Shown: positions 12,902 through 24,809 of the stretch, in pieces | How the letters are laid out: the number at the start of each line of letters is the position of its first letter | Numbering within the stretch: position 1 is the first letter of the stretch | DNA from: Micromussa lordhowensis | Lineage: Eukaryota; Cnidaria; Anthozoa; Scleractinia; Lobophylliidae | Length of the DNA stretch: 64,000 nucleotides | Assembly (NCBI GenBank): GCA_964020085.1 | Contig: OZ026596.1 | Coordinates: 15,576,237 to 15,640,236, forward strand | Direction: 5' to 3' | The notes under the pieces: model-generated | The model's database searches: none | Told to the model about the DNA's origin: nothing | What the model saw: the letters and a program-made list of their open reading frames with translations, nothing else | Position numbers and translations under genes: made by a program

Positions 12902-13812
12902 ATTACCTTGTAATATCAGTGTCCCTCTAGAAATAGATTACATTGAGGGAACTTATAAATGTGCATGAAATTGACTCCATAACTTTATTGTGATTGTGAT
13001 CACAATACACACTCATGAACATAGCCAATTTTTTTCTTTTGAATGTACATGAAACCTCACTCATATGCTTTCAGTTAACTTGTTTGCCAGTTGGCTGACC
13101 AGTGCATATTACATGACCATTTCAGAATTTTGCATTTTCCTGTCAGTTTGAAGCCAGTAGTAGAATTATGTGTACATACTTGTATATGTAATGAACTTTG
13201 CAAAATTTTTTGTCAAAAGATTTTAAGCCTGATTAAGCAAATGAAATTTTGTCTCTAAGAGCAATTTCAATAGAGCAATACTTCTTTTTACTTGAAGGCT
13301 CCTGATCCTTATCACTTTTAGCTGTTGTTTCTTTTTCTTTTTGCCTCTTTTTACCTCGGTGTTGTCCCTTGAAAGGCTGGGCTCTTTACAGACAGCTGGA
13401 TTCTCTGTTAGGTCTGAACATTTTTCCAGATGTTTAAGCAGTAGTTACTGTTTGCTGCACCTGTTAGCTATTGCTTCACCTTTATTAGAATTGGACTTTT
13501 ATAATATGGTGTGTTAAGTTCCCAGGTGTAGTATTTCCTTGTTCCAAAATTTGTATGTACACAGCATGTAACTGAGAAGTACAATATAGTTAATCAATTT
13601 AGATTCAGAAATTCACTAGACACTCGCTTGTGGGTCTGCTTTTAGTAAATAAACACTCTACACTGTCAGTGGAGATTGGTGTCATCATAGTGACCTCTCA
13701 AATACGGACACCTCTAATACGGACACATCAAGTGCTCTGTCCCCTAGGTGTCCATATTAGAGAGGTTTGACTGTAAATTATTATGATGAGCTTCAGCTGT
13801 TAATCTTTGTGA
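12902..13812. other. No supported gene; one short MITE-like stretch
   Basis: Around 13690-13775 there is an inverted pair: TGACCTCTCAAATACGGACA, and later TGTCCATATTAGAGAGG followed by TTTGACTGTAA. The latter resembles the pogo/Tigger-like ends seen at 31.7-32.2 kb. Nothing coding is recognised. Confidence 0.45.
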
Positions 13813-13819
13813 TAGGGCT

Positions 13820-15338
13820 CAGGGCTCAACTTTGCGACCTGTGGGGTCGCCAATGCGACTGGATTTGATCTACATGTACTGGCGACTAACTTTTCAAGTT
13901 TGGTCGCCAGTCTGGCCACCACAATTTCAAGTTATCATTTTATTTATTTATTTTTTCATTTCCTAAGATCCATGACGAAATGAATGAATGTTAATTGTAA
14001 ACGACGAGGAGTGCACGGACAATGTAATTTCTTTTCAGTTTCATGTACAAAGCTGTTTAAAGCGCCTTTACTACAGTGTATAATTACTATTAAGACATCA
14101 GTTATGTACATGTTTGGTTGAAAGTATTCCGGAAGTGACATTTGTTCCTAAAATGCAATTGTTGCGAAAAGAAAAATCATTTACCATTTATTTGGAAATA
14201 AGATTCGTTTTCACTTTACAGTTTTAACAGCGGTATGTTGTAGGAAAAGAGTAGGGAGTTTAGTTTAATTACAAAAGCACAAAAGGAAACTGAATGCATC
14301 TAGCGACTGTATATTTGTCACAGCTTTCTCATGAATAAAATAATAGTTTTTTTTGTCATTGGCAATATTTTGTAGTTCCTACAGAGCGTGCGAACGAAAT
14401 AAAATACATTGATGATAGATTGTAAATGGCCGAAACGCAAACCTCAGACACGGGCATTAGCATTTTGTTTGTTTTCTGTAGATATCGGATTTCTCCTTGT
14501 CTCGCTGAAACACGAAAAAATTTCACATTCTCTCCAGTTAAAATATTTTTAGGTTTTCTAAAAAGCGGTTAGTATTTTGGTCATTTGACATAAATTTAAC
14601 TTTTCTTCCAATCATGAAATGTATCTCAAGCTTTAACAAAAATAGCCCGCTTTTGACTTTCCATATTTGTCCCGCTTGCGATTGAATTCAATTACCATAT
14701 TTAGCATGTTGACACGCTTTGGAATTTTCCACCAGGGTTGACTCGTCAAGATGTGTTGAATTGCTTCAAAGACTTCAACTTGAAATAAACTGCTTTAACG
14801 GCAAAAAAAAGAAAGATGATGAAACCAATTTGAATAAGGAAGGCATATTTCAGTGTTGAAATGTTTTTTTTTTTTGTTCGCTACGACTTACGTTCAAATG
14901 TAACACTTTGTTTGGTTTGGTTTGTACAGAAAATACAAGGAAGAGACAATGAAGCTTATGTGTCGTTTTTAACTCTTCCAATTCCCACCGGTTGCAAATT
15001 AGAATATTACGCATACACATGGAATTGTGGTATGCAGTCGCCACACATCAGTGAACACGGAAACCTGCGTATTAAAGCTATTAGAACATTTTCTTCCTGC
15101 ACTAAATATTTTTTTTTTTTATAACTGTTCAATGGAAAATAATGATACAAGGCATACAACATTAAGGGTTTTCTTTATTCGTATGGTTTTTCATCTTTTA
15201 CTGCGGAAATTTTTAAGTAAAAAGTTTTGGCCCAAAGGGCCGAAATTTTTTGGCGACCAAAAAATTTGTGCTCGTGACCAAATCTAAAAACTTAGGAGCC
15301 AGCTGGCCCCCTAGCTTTTTTTTTCTAAAGTTGAGCCC
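13820..15338. mobile_element. 1.5-kb DNA element with CAGGGCTCAACTTT ends and TAGGGCT target duplication
   Basis: The left end reads CAGGGCTCAACTTTGCGACC. The right end, on the minus strand, reads GGGCTCAACTTTAGA. A direct repeat TAGGGCT flanks both ends (13813-13819 and 15339-15345). GTCGCC/GGCGAC motifs lie inside both termini. Internal ORFs are short and AT-driven, so this is probably a non-autonomous copy. Fragments of similar sequence lie at about 9420 and 52560-52640. Confidence 0.6.
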
Positions 15339-15345
15339 TAGGGCT

Positions 15346-16590
15346 GCTGCCAGGAGGAGTTATACTAAAATTTAAAGATGATCTCTGGCCAAAAATATGA
15401 CAAAAACATGAGTTTTCAACTGCCTAAACTTCAGTCTTCAATTGATGAAATGATGAAGCAGGCATTAACAATTCAGTGTGATAAAATGGATGCTAACTAC
15501 TTATTTACTGAGATTGAGGCCTTTTCAGGAAAATCTCAAAGCCAGACCTTGCAGTATAGAGGACAAGGCTGAGGTTTGACGTTTTCTTGTAAAGACCAAA
15601 CATTCATTTTTGCTTTGTTTTTGCAAGTCCATGATTGGCCTGTAGGCATTGAGGGAGAATAATTGCCCTAGAATTAGCTAACATATTTAAATTATGGAAA
15701 TAAACTTAAAAATTTTGTGTCAGGTGTATAAATTATAAAAAAAATTCAGGAAAGAAATTGACTGTCTCAATATAGATTAGAAAACCAATGTGAAAACCAA
15801 ACTGGGTTAGTAAACTTCAACAAGTTAAGGCAGCCATGTCCTCAGTAACAGCAAGTTTTCCATGTACACTGGTAAACTTCCAAAGTCCTTGTTGAGGAAG
15901 GAAAATTTCTTTGAAATATGATGCGATTCAAATGAAAGTATCAAAGCTAAGGAATTTTTTGGAACAGTTAGATTGGTACTTGTATCCATATTGAATCAAA
16001 GGATATCTGGAAACTAAAGCAACTGTCCAACCCCTCCCCACTGGAATTTCTTGGGTCTTTTAACCGCCACCCATTTGAAATTTTCCCTCTGTGTTGGGCA
16101 TATGGATTATTTTTTAGAAAGACTCCTTGGATAAAATGTGTACAACAATTTGAAATTTCATGGTTGTTCCTTACAGTTTTTCAATTGCACGCATACTGAT
16201 GACAAAAGCCTGAAGATACATAACAAAATGTACTATACTGAGCATGCTCAATAGAGAAACATCAGTGTTTTCTGGGATTTCATGACATCAGGATGAAATT
16301 CCTTTTCTGATTATGCCTGTGTTGCTGTGATAGAAATAATCATCTGGGTTATGAGACTTGTTTTTAGGCAGTCATAAACAACATAAATTTGCAAGAAAAT
16401 GAAGAAATTGCTGATACAAACCCCACTTTTTTTCATGTCTGAAATTGTTTTCTCGCTTTAAATGTACATGTACAGGTACTGTAAAAAGATCTTGCTAAAG
16501 GATATTTTAGAAAATCACAAGCCACTCAAACAATGAAAAACCCATGTGGGAGTCACAGTAACTGTAAATCCTTGGTTCTCAAACAGTCCT
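15346..16590. other. No supported gene
   Basis: AT-rich intergenic sequence. No splice-bounded protein-like segment and no clear repeat ends were found by eye. Confidence 0.45.
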
Positions 16591-16591
16591 T

Positions 16592-16860
16592 TTACTGTGC
16601 TTTTCAATAACATGCTGACTCTAAAATTCAAAGCTCAACCAACAAATGTGTTTTTTGCTGTCACCAATCAAATGTTCGGTGGCTCCTCCCAGCTTCCGAC
16701 TATGTTGTCTAAACTGTGCTCAATGATTTGATTACTGTGCACTCTGCAGTAGTTGGAAGCTGGGAGGAGCTGTTGAACATTTGATTGACAGTAGTGAAAA
16801 ATGCATTTGTCGGTCAAGCTTTGAATTTTAGAGTCCACATGTTATTGAAAGGTGCAGTAA
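16592..16860. repeat. MITE with about 100-bp inverted arms
   Basis: TTACTGTGCTTTTCAATAAC at the left is mirrored by GTTATTGAAAGGTGCAGTAA at the right. The match continues through AATTCAAAGCT and GGAGCTGGGAGG-type segments (GGCTCCTCCCAGCTTCC versus GGAAGCTGGGAGGAGC) to the centre near 16720. Confidence 0.7.
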
Positions 16861-17339
16861 TGTATTATTAGGATGCGTGCATGACTTTTAATTGCCATGA
16901 CATAGGAATAATATGTTGGGAATAATTGTGTCTTTTGCATGTTCATTGTATTATGGACTGAAATCAAAATATCAGTATTCAGCATTAGCTTAAAAGGTGT
17001 ACCAGAGGTGGATAAATGCATTGATTTAAGCTAAATTGAGTGCCGGTTTGCAGGTACATTTACATGTATCTGGCGGTTTACAATTAAGAAATTCTCGCTT
17101 GGTTACCAGTAATCATATATTTTGCTTCCTTTTTTTGTTTCTTTATATGTTTTTGTGGCATTGTTATTCAAACAGAGTTCATAAAAGGTTCAGAAGACTG
17201 AGCAGCAACTTTATCTTGCTTGAAGCTTCTTCCTTAACAAAAGATTGCCTTTTATGGCTAGAAACAATTTGTACTGTTCTTAGATCTTGTGGTCTTTGTG
17301 AGTAGAAACATGATTATTGAGCTAGTAATAAACTTAAAG

Positions 17340-17348
17340 AAATTACTC

Positions 17349-17380
<32 letters not shown>

Positions 17381-17706
17381 ATGTAACACTGGTGCAAAAA
17401 GTGTAACACCAGTGCAAATTACACATTGTAATTCTGGATAATGATTGGTAGAAAGACAATGAGAAATTTTGTTAGCCAATGATATCATGTAAAGCAGTGA
17501 CAAAAATTTTGTGCGGAAACTCTGAAAAAAGTGTTTTGGAATGCGAAAAAAATGGCTTCAAGAAACATCTTCCGGCAATTTTTCTGCGCGATGTTTTCAT
17601 GTCGGTTTTTCTCATTCAATTTGAAATTAATTTGCACTTGTCAGTTTTTCAAAAAGCTCAGTCGTGCAAATTAATTCCAAGTTGAACTCAAAACCGTATG
17701 ATTACC
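17340..17706. repeat. Dispersed repeat, copy 2
   Basis: Same start (TCTGATTGGCTGAGAGCAGT) and same end (GTGCAAATTAATTCCAAG, then ACCGTATGATTA) as 985-1280. The middle is diverged. It lies about 360 bp upstream of the fucosyltransferase start codon. Confidence 0.55.
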
Positions 17707-18070
17707 TATACTGACATATTGTAGAGAATATGTTTCATATTGTTAAAAGATGGTTCATGATAATAGTCCTACTGGTAGACTAGAGCGGTTTCAATTTTTA
17801 GGTGAAATCTAAAGAACAAAATATAGCAGTTTTCGGAATGTATGACCCCATATAATAGACCCTCAGGATACCCTCAATGGAATATTTATTACCTGGCATT
17901 TTTAGGCCTTTGAAATGTGAACAATCCACATGGCATTGTCATGGCTAGTTTGTTTTGGATTTTTCCAAAGAAATGCACCCCTACTAACCACTGTTCACAT
18001 GACTTACATAAACATATTATTTTAAACAGGTGTATGACAAGACTTAAAGATACAGTGTAGCCATTACAAA

Positions 18071-19267
18071 ATGGGAGGAAAAGAATTTGCTTTAAAGTTC
18101 CTGTTGTTACCCTGCATTATACTTTTGGTAGTGCTATTGTGGCAACGTGAAATAAATACCTTTTCTCGAAAAAATGCCTTGATTAAGCAACCAGCCATGA
18201 GAAATTCACATCAACAACCTATGGAATTATCAACCACATCATCAATCGGTGATGTTAGTAAAAGTAACATCAACAAATCAGAGAGCAACACAAAGACTTG
18301 GCTTGTTGTTTACTGGTCGACATTTTTTGGAACTCGGCTTAATCTACACCAAAAGTGGCCAAAAGGTGAATGCCCAGTACCTTGTGAGGTAACAAGTGAC
18401 ATATCTCGAGCAAAAGAGGCAGATGGCTTTGTTGTCCATGCCAGGGATCCAAAACCGTTACCTCCTATACAATCTGTGCCATGGATTCTGCAAATAAGAG
18501 AAAACCCTGTGTATACACCAATATTAAAGGATGCTGGATATATGTCCAATTTCAACTTACTGAAAAGTTATCGCTTGGATTCTGACTTTCCTGATCCTTC
18601 TGTTTTGTTGCCAAACTTAACACCGCCAACTCCTTTTAAGAATAAAACTGGACTCATTATGGCAGCATTGTCAAACTGCGAGGCTGTGCGAACAGAATAC
18701 ATGAGACAGCTAATGAAATTTGTGCAGGTCGATTCTTATGGAGCCTGTCTTAAAAACCAACAAGGTTTGGTTGGCAGGTATGGTAACGATAAAGGCATGG
18801 ATTTCAGAGATGCCAAATCCATTCTAGCCAGACAATACAAGTTTACTTTGGTGTTTTTTAACCAAGACTGTGATTATTTTGTGGATGCTCAACTACACCA
18901 TGCCTGGGATGCTGGCTCAGTTCCCATAGTGATGGCTACAAACAAGCTTGATGAGTTCCTACCTGGTCCATACCTTAATCACTCAGTCATAAAAGTCCGT
19001 GATTTCAAGAGCCCACAACTTCTTGCTGATTACATAAAGTATCTTAGCAATAATGAGACCGAATATAATAAATATCTGGAATGGAAGTGGAAAGGTTATG
19101 GCGATATCACTGGAACTGCTATTGGAAACTACTGGATGCCAAAGTATCCAATGTATTGCCAGGTCTGTGTTGCTCTCTCAGAAGGGCGACAACATAAGGA
19201 TGGTCTTAAAGCAATACCATGCAATCCAAGGCGTTTTGAAGACTGGGGAATAACAAAAGGAGCCTAG
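18071..19267 (+). CDS. Alpha-1,3-fucosyltransferase-like type II Golgi glycosyltransferase (GT10)
   Basis: A 398-residue uninterrupted ORF. Residues about 8-24 (KFLLLPCIILLVVLLW) form a signal-anchor after a short cytoplasmic tail. A stem follows, then a lumenal catalytic region. Residues about 258-330 match the GT10 donor-site region: FTLVFFNQDCDYF, AWDAGSVPIVM, then a conserved stretch ending in a W-K-rich segment. Cysteines near the C-terminus (YCQVC, IPCNP) fit the family's disulfides, and several NxS/T sequons are present (NLT, NKT, NHS, NET). GT10 enzymes transfer fucose from GDP-fucose to GlcNAc of glycans. Oddly, the usual EN-S-x-C-x-D-Y-x-T-E-K-L signature reads here with VDAQL in place of TEKL, so the donor or acceptor specificity may differ. 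The start is the first Met, followed at once by the membrane anchor. Family call is firm; exact linkage is not. Confidence 0.85.
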   Translation: MGGKEFALKFLLLPCIILLVVLLWQREINTFSRKNALIKQPAMRNSHQQPMELSTTSSIGDVSKSNINKSESNTKTWLVVYWSTFFGTRLNLHQKWPKGECPVPCEVTSDISRAKEADGFVVHARDPKPLPPIQSVPWILQIRENPVYTPILKDAGYMSNFNLLKSYRLDSDFPDPSVLLPNLTPPTPFKNKTGLIMAALSNCEAVRTEYMRQLMKFVQVDSYGACLKNQQGLVGRYGNDKGMDFRDAKSILARQYKFTLVFFNQDCDYFVDAQLHHAWDAGSVPIVMATNKLDEFLPGPYLNHSVIKVRDFKSPQLLADYIKYLSNNETEYNKYLEWKWKGYGDITGTAIGNYWMPKYPMYCQVCVALSEGRQHKDGLKAIPCNPRRFEDWGITKGA

Positions 19268-20964
19268 CTTTTCATGTTCATTGCAAAGTAGTACTGTCCT
19301 TTTTTCATTAATGAATATTTAATATCTGAAAGGGAACTTATAAAGTTGAGTCTGACCCTTCTGCCTAGTTTCCCACCCTACACACTTGATCTCTACTTCT
19401 TGGGAGTACAAATGGCTGAAGCATTCCAATGGCTTGCCAGGGATTGTAAGGAATAAATTGGATTGAGGTGTCCAGAGTGTCTTCTAAATTTCATCTTCAT
19501 TTTGATGTCCAGATTGTTCAAGGGGGACAATTTTAATTACAATTCTCGGACTGCATACAGATCAAAACATAAACAGTCTTTTATGGTCTTTCAAAACCAT
19601 ACAGACTGTGTTTTTTCGATCCGAAGCAGTTTGTCAATATTGGATTGCCCTCTGGAAAGGATGGTGTGGTTTCACAAAGATCAAAACTGATCTGGGTTTA
19701 GGATCACTGTTCTTTTTTTCAAGTGGAATGCTTCAACCATGGTAACTTAGCACTTCACCGCTGCTTTGCAAAAAAAAAAACAGAACATTTCACAAAATTA
19801 ATAAGTTCAAGTAGCGGGCATAAGGTTGTATTCTTTGAGTAAAACAATGATTTTTATTTGATTTTTAACTTTCCGATTTCTTGTTAAATATCAAGATCCA
19901 AAGGCAGAGTGGTTTGGCATTGAAGCTGTCTAGAAAGGATAGATATTACTGGTGGTTTATAATTGGGTAAATATCTCATCTTCCTGGTAACTCTTGGGGG
20001 AGAGGGGTGAGGGTGACACTATGGATAACATTGTTTAGGTGCTAAGTGTTTTTGCTATTGTTTCACTCTGTTTTTGTCCTTTGTTTGGAAGGTCGTATAT
20101 GTGGGTTTTTAGATTTGAGGACCTTATCTGAACATTGGCTTTTTGATACATACACATGACCGTAATTTTAATTAATTATATCCTGTAGATAGCTGCTTAA
20201 GATGATTTCCGCACAACATTCGAGCAATAATGGCAAAAATTAACTCACCAAAAAACCCTCTTAGCATGGTAATATTTTGGATAAAGGTAAGAAGATCTTA
20301 TTGAGATTTAATTTCTCAAGCTGACCCCGCGAGGGAAAATTGAACTTGAAGTTATCCATATTTCAGTTGAAACGGACATTTCGCATTAGTTGAAAACACA
20401 ATAACACTCGCATTAAGCATTCTTACAAGGTTTGACATTAATTTTCTCGAGAATGCTTGGAGATCTAATTGCGGGGTCACCTAGAGAAATGAATTACAGT
20501 GAGATGCTTTAAACAGTATTAAAAAGTTACCGTGCCATGAGTAGATTTTTAGTAAATAATTTTTGCACTTATTGCTCGAACCTTGAGCGGAATCCGTCTT
20601 AATTTTTTTAGCCATATGGTTGTATTAGGCAGCTAATACCATATTTCTAGGCTTCAGATTATTGTATTATTTTTTCCTTATATGCTCGTTTGATTTGTCT
20701 TTCTTACAAACGTCTACACGAGTTTCTACACAACTTGATAGAAACAACTGTTTGTTGATAAGAACTTGTAATTATATAGTTTTTTTATATATATGGCTGT
20801 CTCACAAGGACTGGGAACTACCGAATTCACGAATTTGATTGGCTGAAAGTTGAAAACTAGGAAACAAAAATATTGACAATTTTCTTCTAAAAATAGTAGT
20901 GAAAGTGTCAAAAAGCCGGATGAGAAAAAAGAGTAAAGAGGACGAGAAAATGTTAGTAGATTTA
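19268..20964. other. Probable 3' UTR then intergenic sequence
   Basis: The fucosyltransferase 3' UTR begins here, with AATAAA-like signals near 19453. A weak inverted pair (TTCTCAAGCTGACCCCGCGAG near 20312, TTGCGGGGTCACCTAGAGAA near 20470) suggests an old MITE at about 20290-20500. No gene is recognised. Confidence 0.45.
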
Positions 20965-20989
20965 AGTTCCGCTCGTCGCCGTTCGCAAG

Positions 20990-21150
20990 CAAAATGTCGG
21001 CTAGTACAAACCAGCTACATTCTTGTTTGCCATATAATAAACATCTTATTAACCGAGCTAAGTCGGTCTGTATGGGAGAATGTTGACCTCGGTTGTGTGT
21101 ACAGACCTCACTGCGTTCGGTCCTTGTATGCTCGGTTAACAAGAGCTAAA
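20990..21150. repeat. Short MITE with CTCGGTTAA arms
   Basis: TTATTAACCGAGCTAAG at the left mirrors CTCGGTTAACAAGAG at the right. TCGGTCTGTA and TACAGACC/GGTCC motifs sit inward of these arms. The small overlapping ORFs on both strands here are incidental. Confidence 0.5.
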
Positions 21151-21180
21151 TAATGTTTATGAATTTTTCATTTTATTTAT

Positions 21181-21362
21181 AGACCCTTTTCATAAATGGC
21201 TGCCAATTTAAAATTCTTTTGTATGCATTTAAATTAGCCTTACTAACCTCGTTTCAGAGTAGAAATTCTTTTCAATCACTAACTTCAAAATGAGGGTAGT
21301 GAGGCTAATAATAAATACTTTCAAAAGAATCAATGATTGGCGGCCATTTCTGAAAATGGTCT
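21181..21362. repeat. MITE with inverted arms around AATGGC(T)GCCAA
   Basis: AGACCCTTTTCATAAATGGC at the left is answered by GGCGGCCATTTCTGAAAATG at the right. AAATTCTTTTG is answered by CAAAAGAAT, and TTAGCCTTACTAACCTC by GAGGGTAGTGAGGCTAA. About 180 bp. Confidence 0.65.
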
Positions 21363-22565
21363 GTTATGTAATCTCTTGCTGTAAGTTATGTGAGGAGACC
21401 AGCCTTAGTTGACTGTAATACTTTTAAAGTAAACTGCTGCATTAAAAAAAATACGAAAACGATAGACTGCAGAATCGTCATATTATATCACGATTCCTTT
21501 GAGAACTTTGTTCGTTAAAGGAATTACTTACAAATCATGTAAGTTGAAAGGAAATCGAGTTGAGGCAGTTGAAAGCCATGCTTTTTAAATCGTAGAATCG
21601 AAGAACAGATTTCAGTGATGTATTTTTCTGTTATTACACCCAATGACTGTTTCGCTCTACCTCACCCTTACACCCACAGATATCCGTTTTCCACTGGTCG
21701 AATAAGTTCTTCGCTTAACTTCTCTAATTTGATAATACCAGCATACCATTAAGGTGTGGCTGTGGGGGCAGGACTGGACACAATTATGCCAATCTTTTAA
21801 ATGTGTTTAAAAAGATCTGATGACCACTGAAGAAAAAAACACTACTTTCACACAATGCGCTATCAGGTTATCGACGCCGTAATTGCCGCTTTTTTGAGAC
21901 ACGACAAGATTTAGAGAAGTTGACTTCACGGCCTTCAATATACCTTTCCTCATCAGTGAGACGTTACCTTGACCTCGACATATCCGACGACTGTTCACTA
22001 TGCACTAAGTGAAACTCACAGCTACTTTGATTATGGGTTCACCCATCTTTCTCTGGGATTCAATATCCTAATACGCCGAAGACTACGATCTCAAATTGTT
22101 GGAAATGTGACGATTTTTCAGGAGAGGATATCCACACTACACGGCTAGCAGCAGCCAAGGGCGTGCGAAAGACATCGGCCCTGAAAGACTGGCTCTCGCT
22201 GACGAATTCGAGATGAGTGGAAAGAATCGAACGACTATGAGAAAGTGCGCCCATTGCTCACATACAGCCAAAGAACCAGCAAGCTAGATCATTTTCTAGC
22301 CGATGACCCTTTAATGTATCACTTAGAGTGATGCACCGCACTCAACAATCGTTCCGTATGCCACAAACGTATTGTAATTCATCAGCATTGGCTATCTACC
22401 ATGTACCCTGCCAGCAGAGGTTTCTTTCTGGAAGTCTTTTAGCATGTGCGAAGTCGTTCGCGTCTCTTGTAGTTCGCGTAGTTTCTGCGTAGTCTTGTTT
22501 ACTTCCCCGAGAGAAACCTCTGCCACGAGCATTTCCCAATGAGCTTGCGCTAGATCGTAATCAAG
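21363..22565. other. No supported gene
   Basis: No exon or clear repeat was recognised. An imperfect inverted pair (CAGAGGTTTCTTTC near 22413 and GAGAAACCTCTG near 22510) brackets about 110 bp and may be another small foldback element. Confidence 0.4.
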
Positions 22566-22905
22566 TTACTTAAGAAGATAACCCAAAGTAAATACGCACG
22601 CTGATTGTTTTAAAACCGTGTTTCTATAACTCCATAGCTAGAAACACAGAACTAGCACGAGCAGTTCACGTAATGATGGCGCGAACAAAGAGAATTTACA
22701 TTTTGATGATCGAAGTAAACAAGTTGTCTTTCTTTTTCTTCGTTGCGGTAAAGAAATAGAAAACATGTTCTCCGTGTTCCTATCGAGTTATAGAAACACG
22801 AGTGAAAGTTTGGGAGAACTCGAAAAAGCTGTGGAAACACTCGCCAGCGGCTCGTGTTCCCTCAGCATTTCTCGTTCTCCCAAACTTTCACTCGTGTTTC
22901 TATTT
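22566..22905. repeat. Dispersed repeat family F, copy 1
   Basis: The segment holds GTTTCTATAACTC, ACACAGAACTAGCACGAGC, GAATTTACATTTTGAT, GAAATAGAAAACATGTTC and GGGAGAACTCGAAAAAGCTG in order, and ends in an inverted stretch (CGTTCTCCCAAACTTTCACT). The same ordered blocks occur at 28420-28870 and, on the other strand, at 45300-45600. Confidence 0.7.
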
Positions 22906-23013
22906 AACAATTAGATTATGAGCTCGAGATTTCTATGAGGTGATAGTTGATGAGGCCGAAGGCCGAATCAACTATCGTCTCATAGAAATCGAGAGCGAAT
23001 AATCTAATTGTTT
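22906..23013. repeat. Palindromic MITE with GGCCGAAGGCC centre
   Basis: The left arm AACAATTAGATTATGAGCTC...GAGATTTCTATGAG and its reverse complement meet at a GGCCGAAGGCC-like centre. It abuts the preceding repeat, and the outer ends are AACAATTAGA / TCTAATTGTT. Confidence 0.7.
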
Positions 23014-23304
23014 TAGTAGATTCTAACTGGAATTAACGCAAATAACGGTTTTCAATGATTTTCCCACGCGTTATTGAACTTTACCCATAAACAAAGTTGC
23101 ACGTATCGAACTGTCCTTGGCAAATTTGCAGTTGTTTACGCGCGTACCCGCTTTTTCAATATTTTTAAGTTTCTAAAGTCAAGAAACCTTAAAAGTGCTT
23201 CTTTTAGTCTTCTCAGGAATTTAATTACCCGTTTACATCTAAAAATCCTCCCAAAACTTCGGAAAAACTATAAAAACATCGCATTTCGTGGACGACCGGC
23301 AACT

Positions 23305-23450
23305 GTACTCTAATTAACAATTAGACCCGTAGCCCGAAAGGGCTACGGGTCAATAGCCCATGAGGCTCTTCACAGCGCAGAGCATTGTGGTCCGCTGAAA
23401 ACGAGGCTCTACCACAGCGCAAAGCATTGTGGTCCGCTGAAAGCGAGGCT
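23305..23450. repeat. Short palindrome followed by a 41-bp tandem duplication
   Basis: 23310-23352 folds as AATTAGACCCGTAGCC-CGAAAG-GGCTACGGGT. The same palindrome type ends the 59.5-kb repeat. Immediately after it, two nearly identical units of about 41 bp containing CAGCGCAGAGCATTGTGGTC (23362-23402, 23403-23444) lie in tandem. Confidence 0.65.
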
Positions 23451-23569
23451 AAAAACATGGCAAAATCTCAAATTTTTCTACCTTTCATTTATATTTAGAT
23501 TATGAACTGCTGCTACGCTCGCTACGCTCGCTCCGCAGCAACTAGGGTATCTAAAAGATAAAGGGGGCA

Positions 23570-23606
<37 letters not shown>

Positions 23607-23614
23607 TATTACAA

Positions 23615-23836
23615 GATAATTTGGTTTTGTCAACTGGGTTGATAATGTGAATTGTCCACCGTAAAGAGATTCGGAAGCTGACGTTTCGAGCGTTAGCCCT
23701 TCGTCGGAGCGAATCGACTAATCAGGGCCGTATGAATTCGCTCCGACGAAGGGCTAACGCTCGAAACGTCAGCTTCCGAATCTCTTTACGGTGGACAATT
23801 CACATTATCAACCCAGTTGATAAAACCAAATTATCT
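23615..23836. repeat. Near-perfect palindrome, about 100-bp arms and 20-bp loop
   Basis: The left arm 23615-23714 runs from GATAATTTGGTTTTGTCAAC to CCCTTCGTCGGAGCGAAT. The right arm 23734-23836 is its reverse complement with very few changes, separated by a loop of about 20 bp (23715-23733). Such high identity between arms implies recent insertion or ongoing arm homogenisation. Confidence 0.8.
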
Positions 23837-24564
23837 AAAAGATAGTAATGCTGCGGCACACTGTTGATAAGGACATATTTTACGTAGTCATTGACAATCT
23901 ATCTGCGCGTTCCAAGTCTTACATTATAACCTTTATTCCTTAAAGTAGTGTCAAATTGTGGTGTGTAACTTAAAAACTGTTCTTTTTTGTCAACTTAATG
24001 CATCATGACGAATCGATGGCGAGGCGTGACAAGACAAGGGATCGAGACAATAAAGCGCATACACATACACACATGATACACACCTACCTCCCACAAGTTT
24101 ACCAGAAAATTGAGATGAAATTCGAAAGATGTGGAAATTCTAGGAGCAGAAATCTCACTTGTAAATTCGGTACTAGTACGCATTAAGTCTAGAGTGTTAA
24201 CAGTATCGAAAATGCGTTGATCGCTAGCCCGCGAACTATTTTTGGCTGTCGCTTGTCTACGCGGCACCAGTAGCAGCCGGAAATAGGTCTGCGTTCGCAT
24301 GCTAGTCGATCGCCGGAAATGTGAAACTGCTAAAACTGTTTGGATGAAAAGGAATTGATCGTAGCATCCGTTTGTTTTAATTATTCTGCAAGTTTTAGTA
24401 ACGACGATTTCTCTTCGAGCCCAACGAGCCGCTAAATATACGAATTTTACACTTAACGCGCATACAATTATTCCTCGTTCTTTTATCCACTGCCGAGCCA
24501 GGCGGTGGGCGGCCTACGATCGCAGTGCACCATGGGGAAATGCTAATTTCGGATCATTTGTAAT
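23837..24564. other. No supported gene
   Basis: Overlapping ORFs on both strands at 23995-24300 lack any family signal and include an ACACATACACACATGATACA simple stretch. Probably the distal 5' region of the nuclease gene. Confidence 0.4.
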
Positions 24565-24809
24565 CAGGGCCGGGTTGTTCGAAAGCCGGTTAACGCTAAC
24601 CTAGGATTAAAAGTTAATCGTAGCATTGATTTTTCTTGAATAAAAATGTTTTCAACTGCTAACGTTTTGTGTAGTTTGAGATTACTCAAACTAAAAACAG
24701 AAAGACAAACAATATAAACAGAAAAATTCACTGAAAAGGTACAAAACTGAAGTCAAAACTCTCGCTAATCCTGGGTTAGCTTAATCGGGCTTTGATCAAC
24801 CCGGCCCTG
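24565..24809. mobile_element. MITE with CAGGGCCGGGTTG terminal inverted repeats
   Basis: The element begins CAGGGCCGGGTTGTTCGAAA and ends, on the minus strand, CAGGGCCGGGTTGATCAAAG. The terminal repeat is about 24 bp with a few mismatches, and TTAGC/GCTAAC motifs lie just inside. It stops 80 bp before the nuclease ATG at 24890, so it occupies the likely promoter or 5' UTR. Confidence 0.75.
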
